Source: JANMDR01 sp031376425
GTDB taxonomy: Bacteria; Pseudomonadota; Gammaproteobacteria; Burkholderiales; Usitatibacteraceae
Direction of reading: 5' to 3'
Assembly (NCBI GenBank): GCA_031376425.1
Contig: JANMDR010000211.1
Location: forward strand, 13,614-77,613
DNA length: 64,000 bases
Shown piece after piece: positions 35,838 through 44,173 of this stretch (its first letter is position 1; every line of letters starts with the position of its first letter). The notes below the pieces were generated by a model. The model did not search any database, was not told where the DNA came from, and saw only the letters and a list, made by a program, of their open reading frames with translations. The position numbers and the translations under genes were made by a program.

Positions 35838-36023
35838 ATGTCCCAGAAAAAAATGATTAAGGTTACTCTCGTTAAAGGCGTAATCGGCTGTATTGAAGCG
35901 CATCGCGCCTGTGTGCGCGGTCTTGGTTTGAAGCGTCGTCATCATACCGTATCGGTTGAAGATACGCCGTCTACGCGTGGCATGATAAATAAAGTTAGCT
36001 ATCTAGTTAAGGTAGAAGCTTAA
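35838..36023 (+). CDS. rpmD: 50S ribosomal protein L30 (uL30)
   Basis: 61 residues ([17 protein letters not shown] to [10 protein letters not shown]). The [11 protein letters not shown] start and the [22 protein letters not shown] core identify it. It begins at the ATG at 35838, 10 nt after rpsE, with GGAAG as binding site; a longer reading frame begins inside rpsE but is not likely. Short-form bacterial L30. Confidence 0.95.
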   Translation: MSQKKMIKVTLVKGVIGCIEAHRACVRGLGLKRRHHTVSVEDTPSTRGMINKVSYLVKVEA

Positions 36024-36080
36024 GTCCTTGGGTGTAAATATCACTCTATTGCTCAGTGCAAAAGAAATAAAGGGTTTGAC

Positions 36081-36572
36081 ATGGAATTGAACACAATTAA
36101 GCCTGCTGAAGGCGCAACTAAAGAGCGTCGCCGCGTTGGTCGTGGTATCGGCTCTGGTTTGGGTAAAACAGCGGGTCGTGGCCATAAAGGTCAAAAATCT
36201 CGTTCCGGCGGTTTCCATAAAGTTGGCTTTGAAGGCGGCCAGATGCCTATGCATCGTCGTTTGCCTAAGCGTGGATTTGTTTCTACGACACTCAAAGACA
36301 TCGCGCAGGTGCGCTTGGCCGACTTGGCACGTGTGCCAGTTGAAACCATTGATTTAACCGCATTAAAAAATGCTGGTTTAGTGCCTAAAGAAGCGATCGC
36401 CGCTAAAGTATTTTTGAAGGGCGAAATTAGCAAGAAAGTTATCCTTGTTGGTATTGGTGCTACCCAAGGTGCAAGATCAGCTATTGAAGCCAAAGGTGGT
36501 TCATTTGTTGCTGGTGTTGCTCGCGCACTTATCAAAAACAGTAAAGCTGCAAAGGCTAGCAAAGCTGCGTAG
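36081..36572 (+). CDS. rplO: 50S ribosomal protein L15 (uL15)
   Basis: 163 residues. Conserved start [20 protein letters not shown], then [21 protein letters not shown] and [17 protein letters not shown]. It ends with a Lys/Ala-rich extension of about 20 residues ([15 protein letters not shown]) beyond the E. coli length of 144. It helps organise late 50S assembly. It lies between rpmD and secY as usual. Confidence 0.97.
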   Translation: MELNTIKPAEGATKERRRVGRGIGSGLGKTAGRGHKGQKSRSGGFHKVGFEGGQMPMHRRLPKRGFVSTTLKDIAQVRLADLARVPVETIDLTALKNAGLVPKEAIAAKVFLKGEISKKVILVGIGATQGARSAIEAKGGSFVAGVARALIKNSKAAKASKAA

Positions 36573-36612
36573 TTTGCAGCTTGCTTAGCATTTAGAACTT
36601 TAAGGACTTTTT

Positions 36613-37932
36613 TTGGCCTCGAATCCATTAGCAGCAACGGGAAAGTTTGCAGATCTTAAGCGGCGTTTGCTGTTTTTGGTTCTAGCACTTATCGTGTTCC
36701 GTATTGGCACACATATTCCTGTGCCCGGTATTGATGCAGTACAGCTAAAACGACTTTTTGATACGCAGTCTGGTGGCATATTAGGTATTTTTAATATGTT
36801 CTCTGGCGGTGCGCTGTCACGTTTTTCTGTGTTCGCGTTGGGTATCATGCCTTACATCACCTCATCAATTATTATGCAGCTGATGACTGTGGTTTCGAAG
36901 CAGTTGGAAGCGTTGAAAAAAGAAGGCGAAGCTGGTCGCCGCAAGATTACGCAGTACACACGTTATGGCACAGTTGCTTTGGCGTTGTTCCAAGCAGTCG
37001 GTGTATCAATTATGTTGGAAGGTCAGCAAGGATTGGTTCTTGATCCTGGTATGACATTTAGAGTTGCCACCGTGGCTACATTAGTTGCTGGCTCTATGTT
37101 TTTAATGTGGTTGGGTGAGCAGATTACCGAGCGCGGTATTGGTAACGGTATTTCGCTGATTATTTTCTCAGGCATCGTTGCCGGGTTGCCATCAGCAATT
37201 GCATCAACCTTGGAATTAGCTAACACCGGTTCAATCTCTATTCCTGTAATGTTGTTCCTAGTGGCATTGGTTGTAGTAGTGACGATGTTCGTTGTGTTTG
37301 TTGAGCGTGGTCAGCGGAAGATTGTTGTTAATTACGCCAAGCGCCAAGTGGGTAATAAGCTTTACGGTGGTCAGGCGTCACATTTGCCATTGAAGTTGAA
37401 TATGGCTGGTGTTATCCCCCCGATCTTTGCTTCGTCAATTATTTTGTTTCCAGCAACAATTGCTGGATGGTTTTCGGCAAGTGATGGCGTAAATTGGCTT
37501 AAAGACATTGCCGCAGCATTATCGCCAGGGCAACCTTTGTACACGATGCTTTATGCAGCAGCGATTATTTTCTTCTGCTTTTTCTACACGGCGTTGGTAT
37601 TCAACTCGAAAGAAACTGCAGAGAACCTGAAAAAGAGCGGTGCTTTCGTTCCGGGAATTCGTCCAGGTGAGCAAACAGCACGCTTCATTGATAAGATTTT
37701 AATGCGTTTAACTTTAGTTGGCGCAGCGTACATCACGATTGTTTGTTTGGTTCCTGAGTTTTTACACATGCAGTATGCGGTACCTTTTTATTTCGGCGGT
37801 ACATCCTTGCTAATTATTGTTGTGACAACCATGGATTTTATGGCGCAGCTTCAAGCCTACATGATGTCTCACCAGTATGAAGGCCTGCTTAAGAAGGCAA
37901 ATCTCAAGGGCGCTGGTTATCCAGCCCGTTGA
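36613..37932 (+). CDS. secY: Protein translocase subunit SecY
   Basis: 439 residues, ten membrane helices. It shows the [19 protein letters not shown] start of helix 1, the [14 protein letters not shown] plug region, [14 protein letters not shown], the [12 protein letters not shown] cytoplasmic loop and [15 protein letters not shown] before helix 9. SecY forms the protein-conducting channel with SecE and SecG. Translation starts at a TTG (36613), with AAGGA 7 nt before it; the weak codon may lower SecY production relative to ribosomal proteins. Confidence 0.97.
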   Translation: MASNPLAATGKFADLKRRLLFLVLALIVFRIGTHIPVPGIDAVQLKRLFDTQSGGILGIFNMFSGGALSRFSVFALGIMPYITSSIIMQLMTVVSKQLEALKKEGEAGRRKITQYTRYGTVALALFQAVGVSIMLEGQQGLVLDPGMTFRVATVATLVAGSMFLMWLGEQITERGIGNGISLIIFSGIVAGLPSAIASTLELANTGSISIPVMLFLVALVVVVTMFVVFVERGQRKIVVNYAKRQVGNKLYGGQASHLPLKLNMAGVIPPIFASSIILFPATIAGWFSASDGVNWLKDIAAALSPGQPLYTMLYAAAIIFFCFFYTALVFNSKETAENLKKSGAFVPGIRPGEQTARFIDKILMRLTLVGAAYITIVCLVPEFLHMQYAVPFYFGGTSLLIIVVTTMDFMAQLQAYMMSHQYEGLLKKANLKGAGYPAR

Positions 37933-37957
37933 ACCGATTCGGAAAAATGAATAGTTA

Positions 37958-38176
37958 ATGGCAAAAGAAGAAACCATCCAGATGCAAGGTGAGATTGTAG
38001 AAACTCTCCCCAATGCGATGTTTCGTGTGAAGTTGGAAAACGGACATATTGTCCTCGGTCACATCTCCGGAAAAATGCGTATGCACTATATTCGTATTTT
38101 GCCCGGTGATAAAGTTACCGTAGAACTAACACCATATGATTTAACCAAAGCAAGAATCACTTTCCGCGCCAAATAA
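37958..38176 (+). CDS. infA: Translation initiation factor IF-1
   Basis: 72 residues, one S1-type OB fold: [40 protein letters not shown] and [20 protein letters not shown]-1 binds the A site of the 30S subunit during initiation. It lies between secY and rpmJ, the order found in betaproteobacteria. No clear binding site; the start is fixed by family length. Confidence 0.96.
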   Translation: MAKEETIQMQGEIVETLPNAMFRVKLENGHIVLGHISGKMRMHYIRILPGDKVTVELTPYDLTKARITFRAK

Positions 38177-38218
38177 ACGTAGAAGTTGATAGTAAAAGTT
38201 TGATAAAAAGGAAATAAC

Positions 38219-38332
38219 ATGAGAGTTCAAGCATCTGTAAAGAAAATTTGCCGTAACTGCAAATTGGTACGTCGTAAAGGCGTGTTGCGGGTAATCTGTA
38301 GCGAGCCACGTCATAAGCAGCGTCAAGGCTAA
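38219..38332 (+). CDS. rpmJ: 50S ribosomal protein L36 (bL36)
   Basis: 37 codons: [20 protein letters not shown] and the rest ending HKQRQG. The zinc ligands Cys11, Cys14, Cys27 and His32 are all present, so this is the zinc-binding (C+) form. AAAGGAAATAAC precedes the ATG. It binds 23S rRNA late in assembly. This is the last gene before the internal promoter for the alpha operon. Confidence 0.96.
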   Translation: MRVQASVKKICRNCKLVRRKGVLRVICSEPRHKQRQG

Positions 38333-38342
38333 CGCATTTCTA

Positions 38343-38371
38343 TTGTTAACGCTTCCGATTGCTGCTATAAT
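38343..38371 (+). promoter_or_regulatory. Internal promoter of the alpha operon
   Basis: TTGTTA (38343-38348) and a perfect TATAAT (38366-38371) with an optimal 17-bp spacer lie in the 125-nt gap between rpmJ and rpsM. It would give rpsM-rpsK-rpsD-rpoA-rplQ their own strong transcription start. Confidence 0.75.
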
Positions 38372-38457
38372 CGAAAGCTTTTCGTAAAAGCAACAATATA
38401 ACTATCGCAAAATAGCGCGTTTTAAATTGCGGTAATTTGAAGACATTAAGGTAAAAC

Positions 38458-38820
38458 ATGGCACGTATCGCTGGCGTAAATATTTCAAATAATCAACACA
38501 CTGAGATTGCATTGACAGCGATTTACGGCATTGGTCGGCATCGCGCGCAAGTAATTTGTGCAGCAGCAGGTGTTGCTAATAGTGCAAAGATTAAAGATTT
38601 AACCGACGCGCAAATGGACAAGCTTCGCGAACAAGTGGGTAAGTTCGCTGTTGAAGGTGATTTGCGCCGTGAAGTAACGATGAACATTAAGCGATTGATG
38701 GATCTTGGTTGCTATCGTGGAACGCGTCATCGCAAAGGCTTGCCAGTTCGCGGTCAGCGTACGCGTACTAATGCACGTACCCGCAAGGGACCACGTAAGG
38801 CTATTCGTCTAGCTAAATAA
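38458..38820 (+). CDS. rpsM: 30S ribosomal protein S13 (uS13)
   Basis: 120 residues. [20 protein letters not shown], the helix-turn [16 protein letters not shown] and the C-terminal [20 protein letters not shown] tail are typical. S13 bridges to the 50S subunit and touches P-site tRNA. First gene of the alpha operon, about 86 nt after the promoter -10; in E. coli the leader here binds S4, and a hairpin-rich S4 site was not obvious to me. Confidence 0.97.
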   Translation: MARIAGVNISNNQHTEIALTAIYGIGRHRAQVICAAAGVANSAKIKDLTDAQMDKLREQVGKFAVEGDLRREVTMNIKRLMDLGCYRGTRHRKGLPVRGQRTRTNARTRKGPRKAIRLAK

Positions 38821-38868
38821 GCCAGCCGTTTTTTAGTGTCCTGATTTTAAAGCAAGCGAAGGAAATAT

Positions 38869-39261
38869 ATGGTTAAGCAAGCTGCAACTCGTGTGCGTAA
38901 AAAAATTAAGAAGAATGTGTCAGAAGGTATTGCGCATATTCACGCTTCGTTTAACAACACGATTATTACAATTACCGATCGTCAAGGCAATGCGCTTTCA
39001 TGGGCAACTTCGGGCGGTGCAGGTTTTAAAGGTTCTAGAAAGTCTACTCCATTCGCAGCCCAAATCGCAGCGGAAGCTGCTGGTAAAGCCGCGCAAGAGT
39101 CAGGCATCAAGAATCTCGAAGTGCGCATTAAGGGCCCAGGTCCTGGCCGCGAGTCTGCGGTTCGTGCGTTGAACGTTTTAGGTATTAAAATCTTGTCGAT
39201 CGCCGACGTGACGCCCGTGCCGCATAACGGTAGCCGTCCACCCAAGCGTCGTCGTATGTAA
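38869..39261 (+). CDS. rpsK: 30S ribosomal protein S11 (uS11)
   Basis: 130 residues: basic start ([19 protein letters not shown]), [29 protein letters not shown] in parts, [13 protein letters not shown], and the end [14 protein letters not shown]11 helps form the mRNA exit platform. GGAAAT precedes the ATG. Confidence 0.97.
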   Translation: MVKQAATRVRKKIKKNVSEGIAHIHASFNNTIITITDRQGNALSWATSGGAGFKGSRKSTPFAAQIAAEAAGKAAQESGIKNLEVRIKGPGPGRESAVRALNVLGIKILSIADVTPVPHNGSRPPKRRRM

Positions 39262-39277
39262 TTGCTAGGGGAAAACT

Positions 39278-39898
39278 GTGGCTCGTTATATTGGTCCTAA
39301 ATGTAAACTTTCGCGTCGCGAAGGTACAGATTTATTCTTGAAAAGCGCACGTCGCCCACTGGAATCAAAGTGTAAACTTGAATCCCGTCCGGGTCAGCAT
39401 GGCGCCAAGCAAAACCGCGTGTCCGAATACGGTACGCAGTTGCGCGAAAAGCAAAAAATTCGCCGTATGTACGGTATTCTTGAGCGTCAGTTCCGTGGTT
39501 ATTTTGCGGTAGCGGCGAGTCAAAAAGGCGCAACTGGTGAAAACCTATTGCAGCTTTTAGAATGCCGTTTGGATAATGCGGTATATCGTATGGGTTTCGG
39601 CTCTACGCGCGCAGAAGCACGTCAGCTGGTTAGCCATTGTGCTATTCAAGTTAACGGCAAAAACGTAAATATCGCGTCATATTTGCTTAAGCCTAACGAT
39701 ATTGTTTCGGTTCGCGAGCGCGCATTGAAGCAATTACGTGTTGCAGATGCTTTGAAATTAGCTGAAGCCAATGGTTTTCCAAGTTGGGTTGAAGTTGATA
39801 CAAAGAAAATGTCCGGCGTGTTCAAGTCAAAGCCAGATCGTAGCGAGTTCGCAGCGGATATTAATGAGCAGTTAGTCGTCGAACTGTACTCCAAGTAA
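39278..39898 (+). CDS. rpsD: 30S ribosomal protein S4 (uS4)
   Basis: 206 residues starting at a GTG (39278) after AGGGGAA. It begins [20 protein letters not shown] and has the S4 RNA-binding domain ([25 protein letters not shown] in two parts) followed by [13 protein letters not shown]4 nucleates 30S assembly and in E. coli represses this operon. A hairpin lies between its stop and rpoA. Confidence 0.97.
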   Translation: MARYIGPKCKLSRREGTDLFLKSARRPLESKCKLESRPGQHGAKQNRVSEYGTQLREKQKIRRMYGILERQFRGYFAVAASQKGATGENLLQLLECRLDNAVYRMGFGSTRAEARQLVSHCAIQVNGKNVNIASYLLKPNDIVSVRERALKQLRVADALKLAEANGFPSWVEVDTKKMSGVFKSKPDRSEFAADINEQLVVELYSK

Positions 39899-39910
39899 GT
39901 CCCCCCGTTT

Positions 39911-39941
39911 GCGCTATTTGCACTATTGGTGCAGATAGCGC
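39911..39941 (+). promoter_or_regulatory. Hairpin between rpsD and rpoA
   Basis: GCGCTAT (39911-39917) pairs with ATAGCGC (39935-39941), and inside it GCAC pairs with GTGC, leaving a 2x2 internal loop and a 5-nt top loop. It is 12 nt after the rpsD stop. No direct T-run follows, so it may be an attenuator or RNA-processing site rather than a full terminator. Confidence 0.6.
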
Positions 39942-39971
39942 TTCGTCAATTTTTATTGAGGTTACCCGTCC

Positions 39972-40952
39972 ATGCAAAGCACTTCCTCGTCCTTTCTGAA
40001 GCCGCGCATCATAGACGTTCAAAACATCTCGCCAGCTCACGCCAAAGTGATTATGGAGCCGTTTGAGCGCGGGTATGGTCATACGCTTGGCAATGCGTTA
40101 CGTCGAATTTTATTGTCCTCCATGACTGGTTATGCACCAACTGAAGTGAAAATTTCGGGCGTGCTGCATGAGTACTCAGCACTTGAAGGTGTACAAGAAG
40201 ACGTTGTGGACATTTTGCTGAACCTGAAGGGTTTAGTATTGAAGTTACACAATCGCAGCGAAGTGACGCTTAAGCTCAAGAAATCCACAGCAGGTGTGGT
40301 AACTGGTGCTGATATTGAAGCTGTTCACGACGTTGAAATTATTAATCCAGAGCACGTCATTGCCAATTTAACGGCCGGTGGCAAGCTCGATATGCAGATT
40401 AAAGTTGAAAAAGGTCGTGGCTATATCGCTGCCACGGCTCGCCGTGCTGAGCAGGAAAAGCGCGCGGTTGGCGCAATTTTGCTGGATGCGTCTTACAGCC
40501 CAGTGCGTCGCGTTAGCTATGCGGTGGAAAGTGCCCGTGTAGAGCAGCGTACTGATCTTGATCGTTTGGTTATGGACATCGAAACCAATGGTTCGATTGA
40601 GCCAGAGGAAGCGGTTCGTTATGCAGCGCGAGTGTTGGTTGATCAGCTTTCTGTATTTGCTGATTTGCAAGGCACACCAATGCAAGCCGAAGAAGCAAAA
40701 TCGCCGCAAATTGATCCTATTTTGTTGCAGCCAGTTGATGATTTAGAGTTGACCGTGCGTTCTGCAAACTGCTTGAAAGCCGAGAATATTTACTATATTG
40801 GCGATCTTATTCAGCGTACCGAGAACGAGCTACTCAAAACGCCAAACCTTGGTCGCAAATCTTTGAATGAAATCAAAGAAGTGTTAGCAAGTAAAGGCTT
40901 AACCTTGGGCATGAAGCTTGAGAATTGGCCAGTTGCAGGTCTAGCTAAGTAA
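39972..40952 (+). CDS. rpoA: DNA-directed RNA polymerase subunit alpha
   Basis: 326 residues. The N-terminal assembly domain has [25 protein letters not shown] in two parts ([14 protein letters not shown]), [21 protein letters not shown] and the ARRAEQEK region. The C-terminal domain has [20 protein letters not shown] and [16 protein letters not shown], which contacts UP elements and activators. The start is fixed by [17 protein letters not shown]. Standard length. Confidence 0.98.
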   Translation: MQSTSSSFLKPRIIDVQNISPAHAKVIMEPFERGYGHTLGNALRRILLSSMTGYAPTEVKISGVLHEYSALEGVQEDVVDILLNLKGLVLKLHNRSEVTLKLKKSTAGVVTGADIEAVHDVEIINPEHVIANLTAGGKLDMQIKVEKGRGYIAATARRAEQEKRAVGAILLDASYSPVRRVSYAVESARVEQRTDLDRLVMDIETNGSIEPEEAVRYAARVLVDQLSVFADLQGTPMQAEEAKSPQIDPILLQPVDDLELTVRSANCLKAENIYYIGDLIQRTENELLKTPNLGRKSLNEIKEVLASKGLTLGMKLENWPVAGLAK

Positions 40953-40989
40953 GATTTTCAGGTAGTACCAGTTGTAAATGTTTTAAGCC

Positions 40990-41016
40990 ACGTCGAACTG
41001 CAATGCGGTTCGACGT
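40990..41016 (+). promoter_or_regulatory. Hairpin between rpoA and rplQ
   Basis: ACGTCGAAC (40990-40998) pairs perfectly with GTTCGACGT (41008-41016) around a 9-nt loop. A second GC-rich hairpin (GGCCGG with CCGGGCC, about 41041-41058) stands closer to rplQ. Both lie in the 132-nt rpoA-rplQ spacer. Neither has a T-tract, so processing or stabilisation is as likely as termination. Confidence 0.6.
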
Positions 41017-41084
41017 TTATCTAACCACAATAATAATAAGGCCGGTAATTCCGGGCCAAGAGTGTAAAAAGTAAAGGAAATAAA

Positions 41085-41486
41085 ATGCGTCATCGTCATG
41101 GTCTTCGTAAATTAAACAAAACCTCATCTCATCGTCTAGCCATGTTCCGCAACATGACTAATTCTTTGTTCTTGCATGAAGTTATCAAAACAACTTTACC
41201 AAAAGCTAAAGAGCTCCGCAAAATCGCCGAGCCGCTGATCACTTTGGGTAAAACACCAACATTGGCTAACCGCCGCTTAGCATTTAACCGTTTGCGCGAC
41301 CGCGATATGGTTACCAAGCTTTTCGAAGAGCTAGGCCCACGTTACCAAGCCCGTCCAGGTGGTTATATGCGTATTTTGAAGTACGGCTTCCGTCAAGGCG
41401 ATAACGCGCCAATGGCCTACATCGAGCTAGTTGACCGTCCAGTAGTGGATGCGACAGCTGAAGTTGAAGCGCCAGCAGCCGAGTAA
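41085..41486 (+). CDS. rplQ: 50S ribosomal protein L17 (bL17)
   Basis: 133 residues. [40 protein letters not shown] and the [26 protein letters not shown] block are the family signatures (given in parts). AAAGGAAATAAA precedes the ATG. It is the last gene of the alpha operon, followed by a strong terminator. The acidic tail (AEVEAPAAE) is common in the order. Confidence 0.97.
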   Translation: MRHRHGLRKLNKTSSHRLAMFRNMTNSLFLHEVIKTTLPKAKELRKIAEPLITLGKTPTLANRRLAFNRLRDRDMVTKLFEELGPRYQARPGGYMRILKYGFRQGDNAPMAYIELVDRPVVDATAEVEAPAAE

Positions 41487-41518
41487 GTAGGCCAATAAGC
41501 AAGCTGCTTGGTCTAACA

Positions 41519-41548
41519 AAAAAGCCGATCAAATGATCGGCTTTTTTG
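41519..41548. terminator. Bidirectional Rho-independent terminator after rplQ
   Basis: A 10-bp stem, AAGCCGATCA (41522-41531) with TGATCGGCTT (41534-41543), has a run of six Ts behind it on the plus strand and a run of As before it that gives Ts on the minus strand. It serves rplQ and the convergent RDD gene. Confidence 0.9.
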
Positions 41549-41576
41549 TGTTCGTTAGCGATGCAATGCGCGCTTG

Positions 41577-42074
41577 TTAGGTTTTTGCATCGACGATGCG
41601 AGTACCAGCTAGTCGATCATGTAAAAACTGCCGATCTACGTCGAATCTTGCCCATAAAATGGTTGCCACTAGAGGTAAGAATAACCACGCAGTCATTGCT
41701 GGATGAATTCTGGCGGGGAAGAAAAACAATACCAAGCCGACGCATGCTGGGCCATAAAATAACGCGGAAATGACGAGCTTTATAAGAGCACGTTTAAACG
41801 CGAGTGGTTTGTTATCTCTGCTGCATACCTTGATACGCCATGTTTTCATTGCCAGTGTTTGGCCCGAACGTAGCCAGAAAATTAGAAAATAGGCACCAGT
41901 AACAGCGCTTAGGTAAATTTGCAGAACGGCATGCATACTTCCCGATAATGCTGCGCCTTTCATACCCGCGAACGGAAAGGTAGAAATAAGCAGCAGGGCA
42001 AGAAGGATAAGACCTTCGTAAGGTAAACAAGCAAGGCGGCGCTTGATGCTGGGTGTGGTTGCTGGTTCAATCAT
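41577..42074 (-). CDS. RDD family membrane protein
   Basis: 165 residues with about four membrane helices. The RDD signature can be followed: Arg in IKRRLACLPYEGLILLALL (with Glu where Asp is common), the LRSGQTLAMKTWRIKV segment, and Asp/Arg in HDRLAGTRIVD. RDD proteins are poorly understood; some are ion exchangers. It is the last gene of the sigma factor - DUF3619 - DUF3106 operon, an arrangement common in Burkholderiales, so a link to the sigma regulon is possible. Confidence 0.85.
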   Translation of the reverse strand: MIEPATTPSIKRRLACLPYEGLILLALLLISTFPFAGMKGAALSGSMHAVLQIYLSAVTGAYFLIFWLRSGQTLAMKTWRIKVCSRDNKPLAFKRALIKLVISALFYGPACVGLVLFFFPARIHPAMTAWLFLPLVATILWARFDVDRQFLHDRLAGTRIVDAKT

Positions 42075-42131
42075 TGTTTTGGTTTGTGGGCAGCCACGTT
42101 TGGTCGTGCGCCGTTATGCGGTTGCTGAAAC

Positions 42132-42779
42132 CTACGGCTTAACGGCACTTGGACTCGCTGGAGCGCTCGCCGGACTTGGAGCACCAGTGGCACCACTAGC
42201 ACCATTAGCCGAAGGCGCAGCGCTGCTAGGTGCGCTAGCAGGCGCGGTTGGAGCCACCTTAGCACCTGTTGTCGTACTAGGCGCTGTGTCAGCCGGTGCT
42301 ACGGTGCTAGGCGCGTTCTTAGCCGCTTGTTTATCTTGCCACTTTTCGTGAATCTCAAACTGTTTTGCTGTTGGGAGCTTTGATAGCGTCTCGTATTTTG
42401 TGCGAGCCGCCTTGCGTTGTTCAGGCGTTAGTGCGGCCCAATCACGCAAACGCGTTTGAAATCGCTCCTTTTGAATCGGCTGCAGCTTTGAATAGTCTTT
42501 GGCAGCGCTTACTAATCGCTTTTGCTGCGAACCACTCATGGTCGCCCATTCACGTTGCACAGGGCTTAACGCTAATTGCTGGTCTGTTGATAATTTTGCC
42601 CAATCAATTTTGACTTCAGCTTTTGCCTCCGTTTTTTTAACTTCAGGCTGAACCGCCTTTTGCGCGTAAGTAGGCACTTGCAAACAAAGGCTAAGTACAC
42701 CTGCCGATAGAAGTAAAATCGCCCGTTTGGTTTTATGCGAAAAAATCAATGACGATAATGCAATTTGGCGAGCCATCAT
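42132..42779 (-). CDS. DUF3106 domain protein, exported
   Basis: About 215 residues. A signal peptide (AILLLSAGVLSLCLQVPTYA) is followed by the helical DUF3106 repeat region: LSTDQQLALSPVQREWATMS, then QKRLVSAAKDYSKLQPIQKE and DWAALTPEQRKAARTKYETL. The last 60 residues are an Ala/Pro/Ser-rich low-complexity tail. The function is unknown. It begins next to the DUF3619 stop; several start codons are clustered there (TTG 42782, ATG 42779, ATG 42776), and I use 42779. Heavy similarity to periplasmic metal or stress sensors should not be assumed. Confidence 0.85.
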   Translation of the reverse strand: MMARQIALSSLIFSHKTKRAILLLSAGVLSLCLQVPTYAQKAVQPEVKKTEAKAEVKIDWAKLSTDQQLALSPVQREWATMSGSQQKRLVSAAKDYSKLQPIQKERFQTRLRDWAALTPEQRKAARTKYETLSKLPTAKQFEIHEKWQDKQAAKNAPSTVAPADTAPSTTTGAKVAPTAPASAPSSAAPSANGASGATGAPSPASAPASPSAVKP

Positions 42780-42782
42780 CAA

Positions 42783-43160
42783 TTACTCGCCAGCCTTGAT
42801 CCATGTTTCCATGTCATTATCCAAAAATGCCTGAATTGGCAACTCTTGAGACAAAATGGCCGCGTCAATACCATCATTCTGGTCATTTTGTAATTCATCT
42901 TGCCAAATATTGGCGCTGATAATCGCGATTGCAATCATCGCAGCAGGCACCAAAATCATGGGTTTAACCAACCAGCCAAATTTTGAATTCGCTGATGGTC
43001 CGCCTACCGTTGCCAGCCCCAAAATAGAAATAGGCTCGCGATAAGCTGCCATTGCACGATTACGGCTCTGGTTTAGCTTTGATACTTGCTCGGCTGGCAT
43101 ATCGGCCAAACCAGCATTTAATTTTTTAGCGATTGCCCGCCCGAAGTCTTGTTCATTCAT
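42783..43160 (-). CDS. DUF3619 family membrane protein, possible anti-sigma factor
   Basis: 125 residues from the ATG at 43160 (MNEQDFGRAIAKKLNAGL), which has GGGTG just before it. One membrane helix (MILVPAAMIAIAIISANIW, about 75-93) divides a cytoplasmic N-terminal half from a short acidic C-terminal part. The position 20 nt behind an ECF sigma gene and the single-pass topology are those of an anti-sigma factor. That role is inference; DUF3619 has no established function known to me. Confidence 0.8.
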   Translation of the reverse strand: MNEQDFGRAIAKKLNAGLADMPAEQVSKLNQSRNRAMAAYREPISILGLATVGGPSANSKFGWLVKPMILVPAAMIAIAIISANIWQDELQNDQNDGIDAAILSQELPIQAFLDNDMETWIKAGE

Positions 43161-43180
43161 GGTGACACCCATTGAGGTTT

Positions 43181-43771
43181 TTATTTCAATACAGATTCCA
43201 GAGACAGCCCTTTTGCCAATAGTAGTTTGGACAGCGTATCTGTTGCCCGCGAGCAATGTGTTTTAACGCTACCTTCAGTACAACCCATAGCTTCAGCAGT
43301 TTCTGCGACGTTCAATTCCTCCCAATAACGCAGCAAGAATGCTTCGCGTTGACGTGCTGGAAGTTTTTCTATTGCATCTTCAATGATTTTTAACGTTTGT
43401 GACTGTTCCAGCTGTGCTGAGGGACTAGGGGAAATATTACCCTCGTTCTCGGTTTCCAACGTTTCCAAAATGTCATGATCTTCGTTATCTTCACCGCTCT
43501 TGCCAAAGGACGAAAATGAACTAATCCAAGTTGATCGGGTTTTGCTGCGTCGATAATAGTCGCGAATACTGTTTTGGGTGATGCGTTGAAACAACAGTGG
43601 CAATTCTTCAATTGGGCGCGTGCTGTATTTCTCGGCCAGTTTCATCATCGAATCTTGCACAATATCTAGCGCGGCGTCTTCGTCGCGCACGGCATATACG
43701 CATTGCTTGAATGCGCGCCGTTCGACTGAAGCTAAAAATTCGGACATTTCTTTACTAGTAGCCAGATACAC
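43181..43771 (-). CDS. ECF-type RNA polymerase sigma factor
   Basis: 196 residues. Region 2 has YAVRDEDAALDIVQDSMMKLAEKY and the LFQRITQNSIRDYYRRSKTR -10-binding helix; a Ser/Glu-rich linker follows; region 4 has LPARQREAFLLRYWEELNVAETAEAMGCTEGSVKTH (given here in two parts, LPARQREAFLLRYWEEL and GCTEGSVKTH). It starts at GTG 43771 or the ATG at 43747; relatives are longer than the ATG form, so I use the GTG. It heads the operon with DUF3619, DUF3106 and RDD genes. A strong hairpin lies just upstream of the start. Confidence 0.92.
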   Translation of the reverse strand: MYLATSKEMSEFLASVERRAFKQCVYAVRDEDAALDIVQDSMMKLAEKYSTRPIEELPLLFQRITQNSIRDYYRRSKTRSTWISSFSSFGKSGEDNEDHDILETLETENEGNISPSPSAQLEQSQTLKIIEDAIEKLPARQREAFLLRYWEELNVAETAEAMGCTEGSVKTHCSRATDTLSKLLLAKGLSLESVLK

Positions 43772-43781
43772 CTCTTGTTTG

Positions 43782-43810
43782 GCAGCAAATACCGGTTTGG
43801 TATTTGCTGC
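43782..43810 (-). promoter_or_regulatory. Perfect 12-bp inverted repeat in the leader of the sigma factor gene
   Basis: GCAGCAAATACC (43782-43793) is repeated as GGTATTTGCTGC (43799-43810) around a 5-nt spacer. It ends 10 nt before the GTG start of the sigma gene, so the transcript would carry a 12-bp hairpin next to the ribosome binding site. It could also be an operator on DNA. Confidence 0.8.
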
Positions 43811-44173
43811 TAAATTTCTATGCCGCTAAACTTTATGCTGCTTGCTATTACACTAACTCTCGCTTCACCTACCTGTTACGACGCAACAGCAGCAATTTTG
43901 TTGAATTAAAGCGGTTAATCCACAAAAATTTTCTTCTCAACCGCTATTATGCCGCATCCACATTAAATCTGGCTTGACCTTAACGCAAAGCCTCGGTAAG
44001 GTTAAGGTTTTGCGCACTGCAACATGCAACTGCTCTATTCATGTTCATCGCTAAAGCGGCGTAAAATAGTGATGTTAGGTGCAGATTATGCTGCACTGCA
44101 CGCAAACTAGCTTTTTACCGCAAATCGATTAAGCGCAAACTGTTTCCCCCACCTCGTAATTTTTTGGACTTTT
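43811..44173. other. Divergent regulatory gap between the sigma operon and ilvB
   Basis: No gene is supported here. On the ilvB side there is an inverted repeat, ACCTTAAC (43977-43984) with GTTAAGGT (44001-44008), which overlaps a good -35 (TTGACC, 43974-43979) and a poor -10. A second one, GTGCAG (44079-44084) with CTGCAC (44091-44096), follows. I saw no leader peptide rich in Ile, Val or Leu codons, so attenuation of the enterobacterial type is not supported. Confidence 0.5.

Noticed and set aside
44024..44110. 28-residue ORF upstream of ilvB as a possible attenuation leader peptide
   Set aside because: It has only scattered Leu, Ile and Val codons, no regulatory run, and no terminator/antiterminator pair follows.
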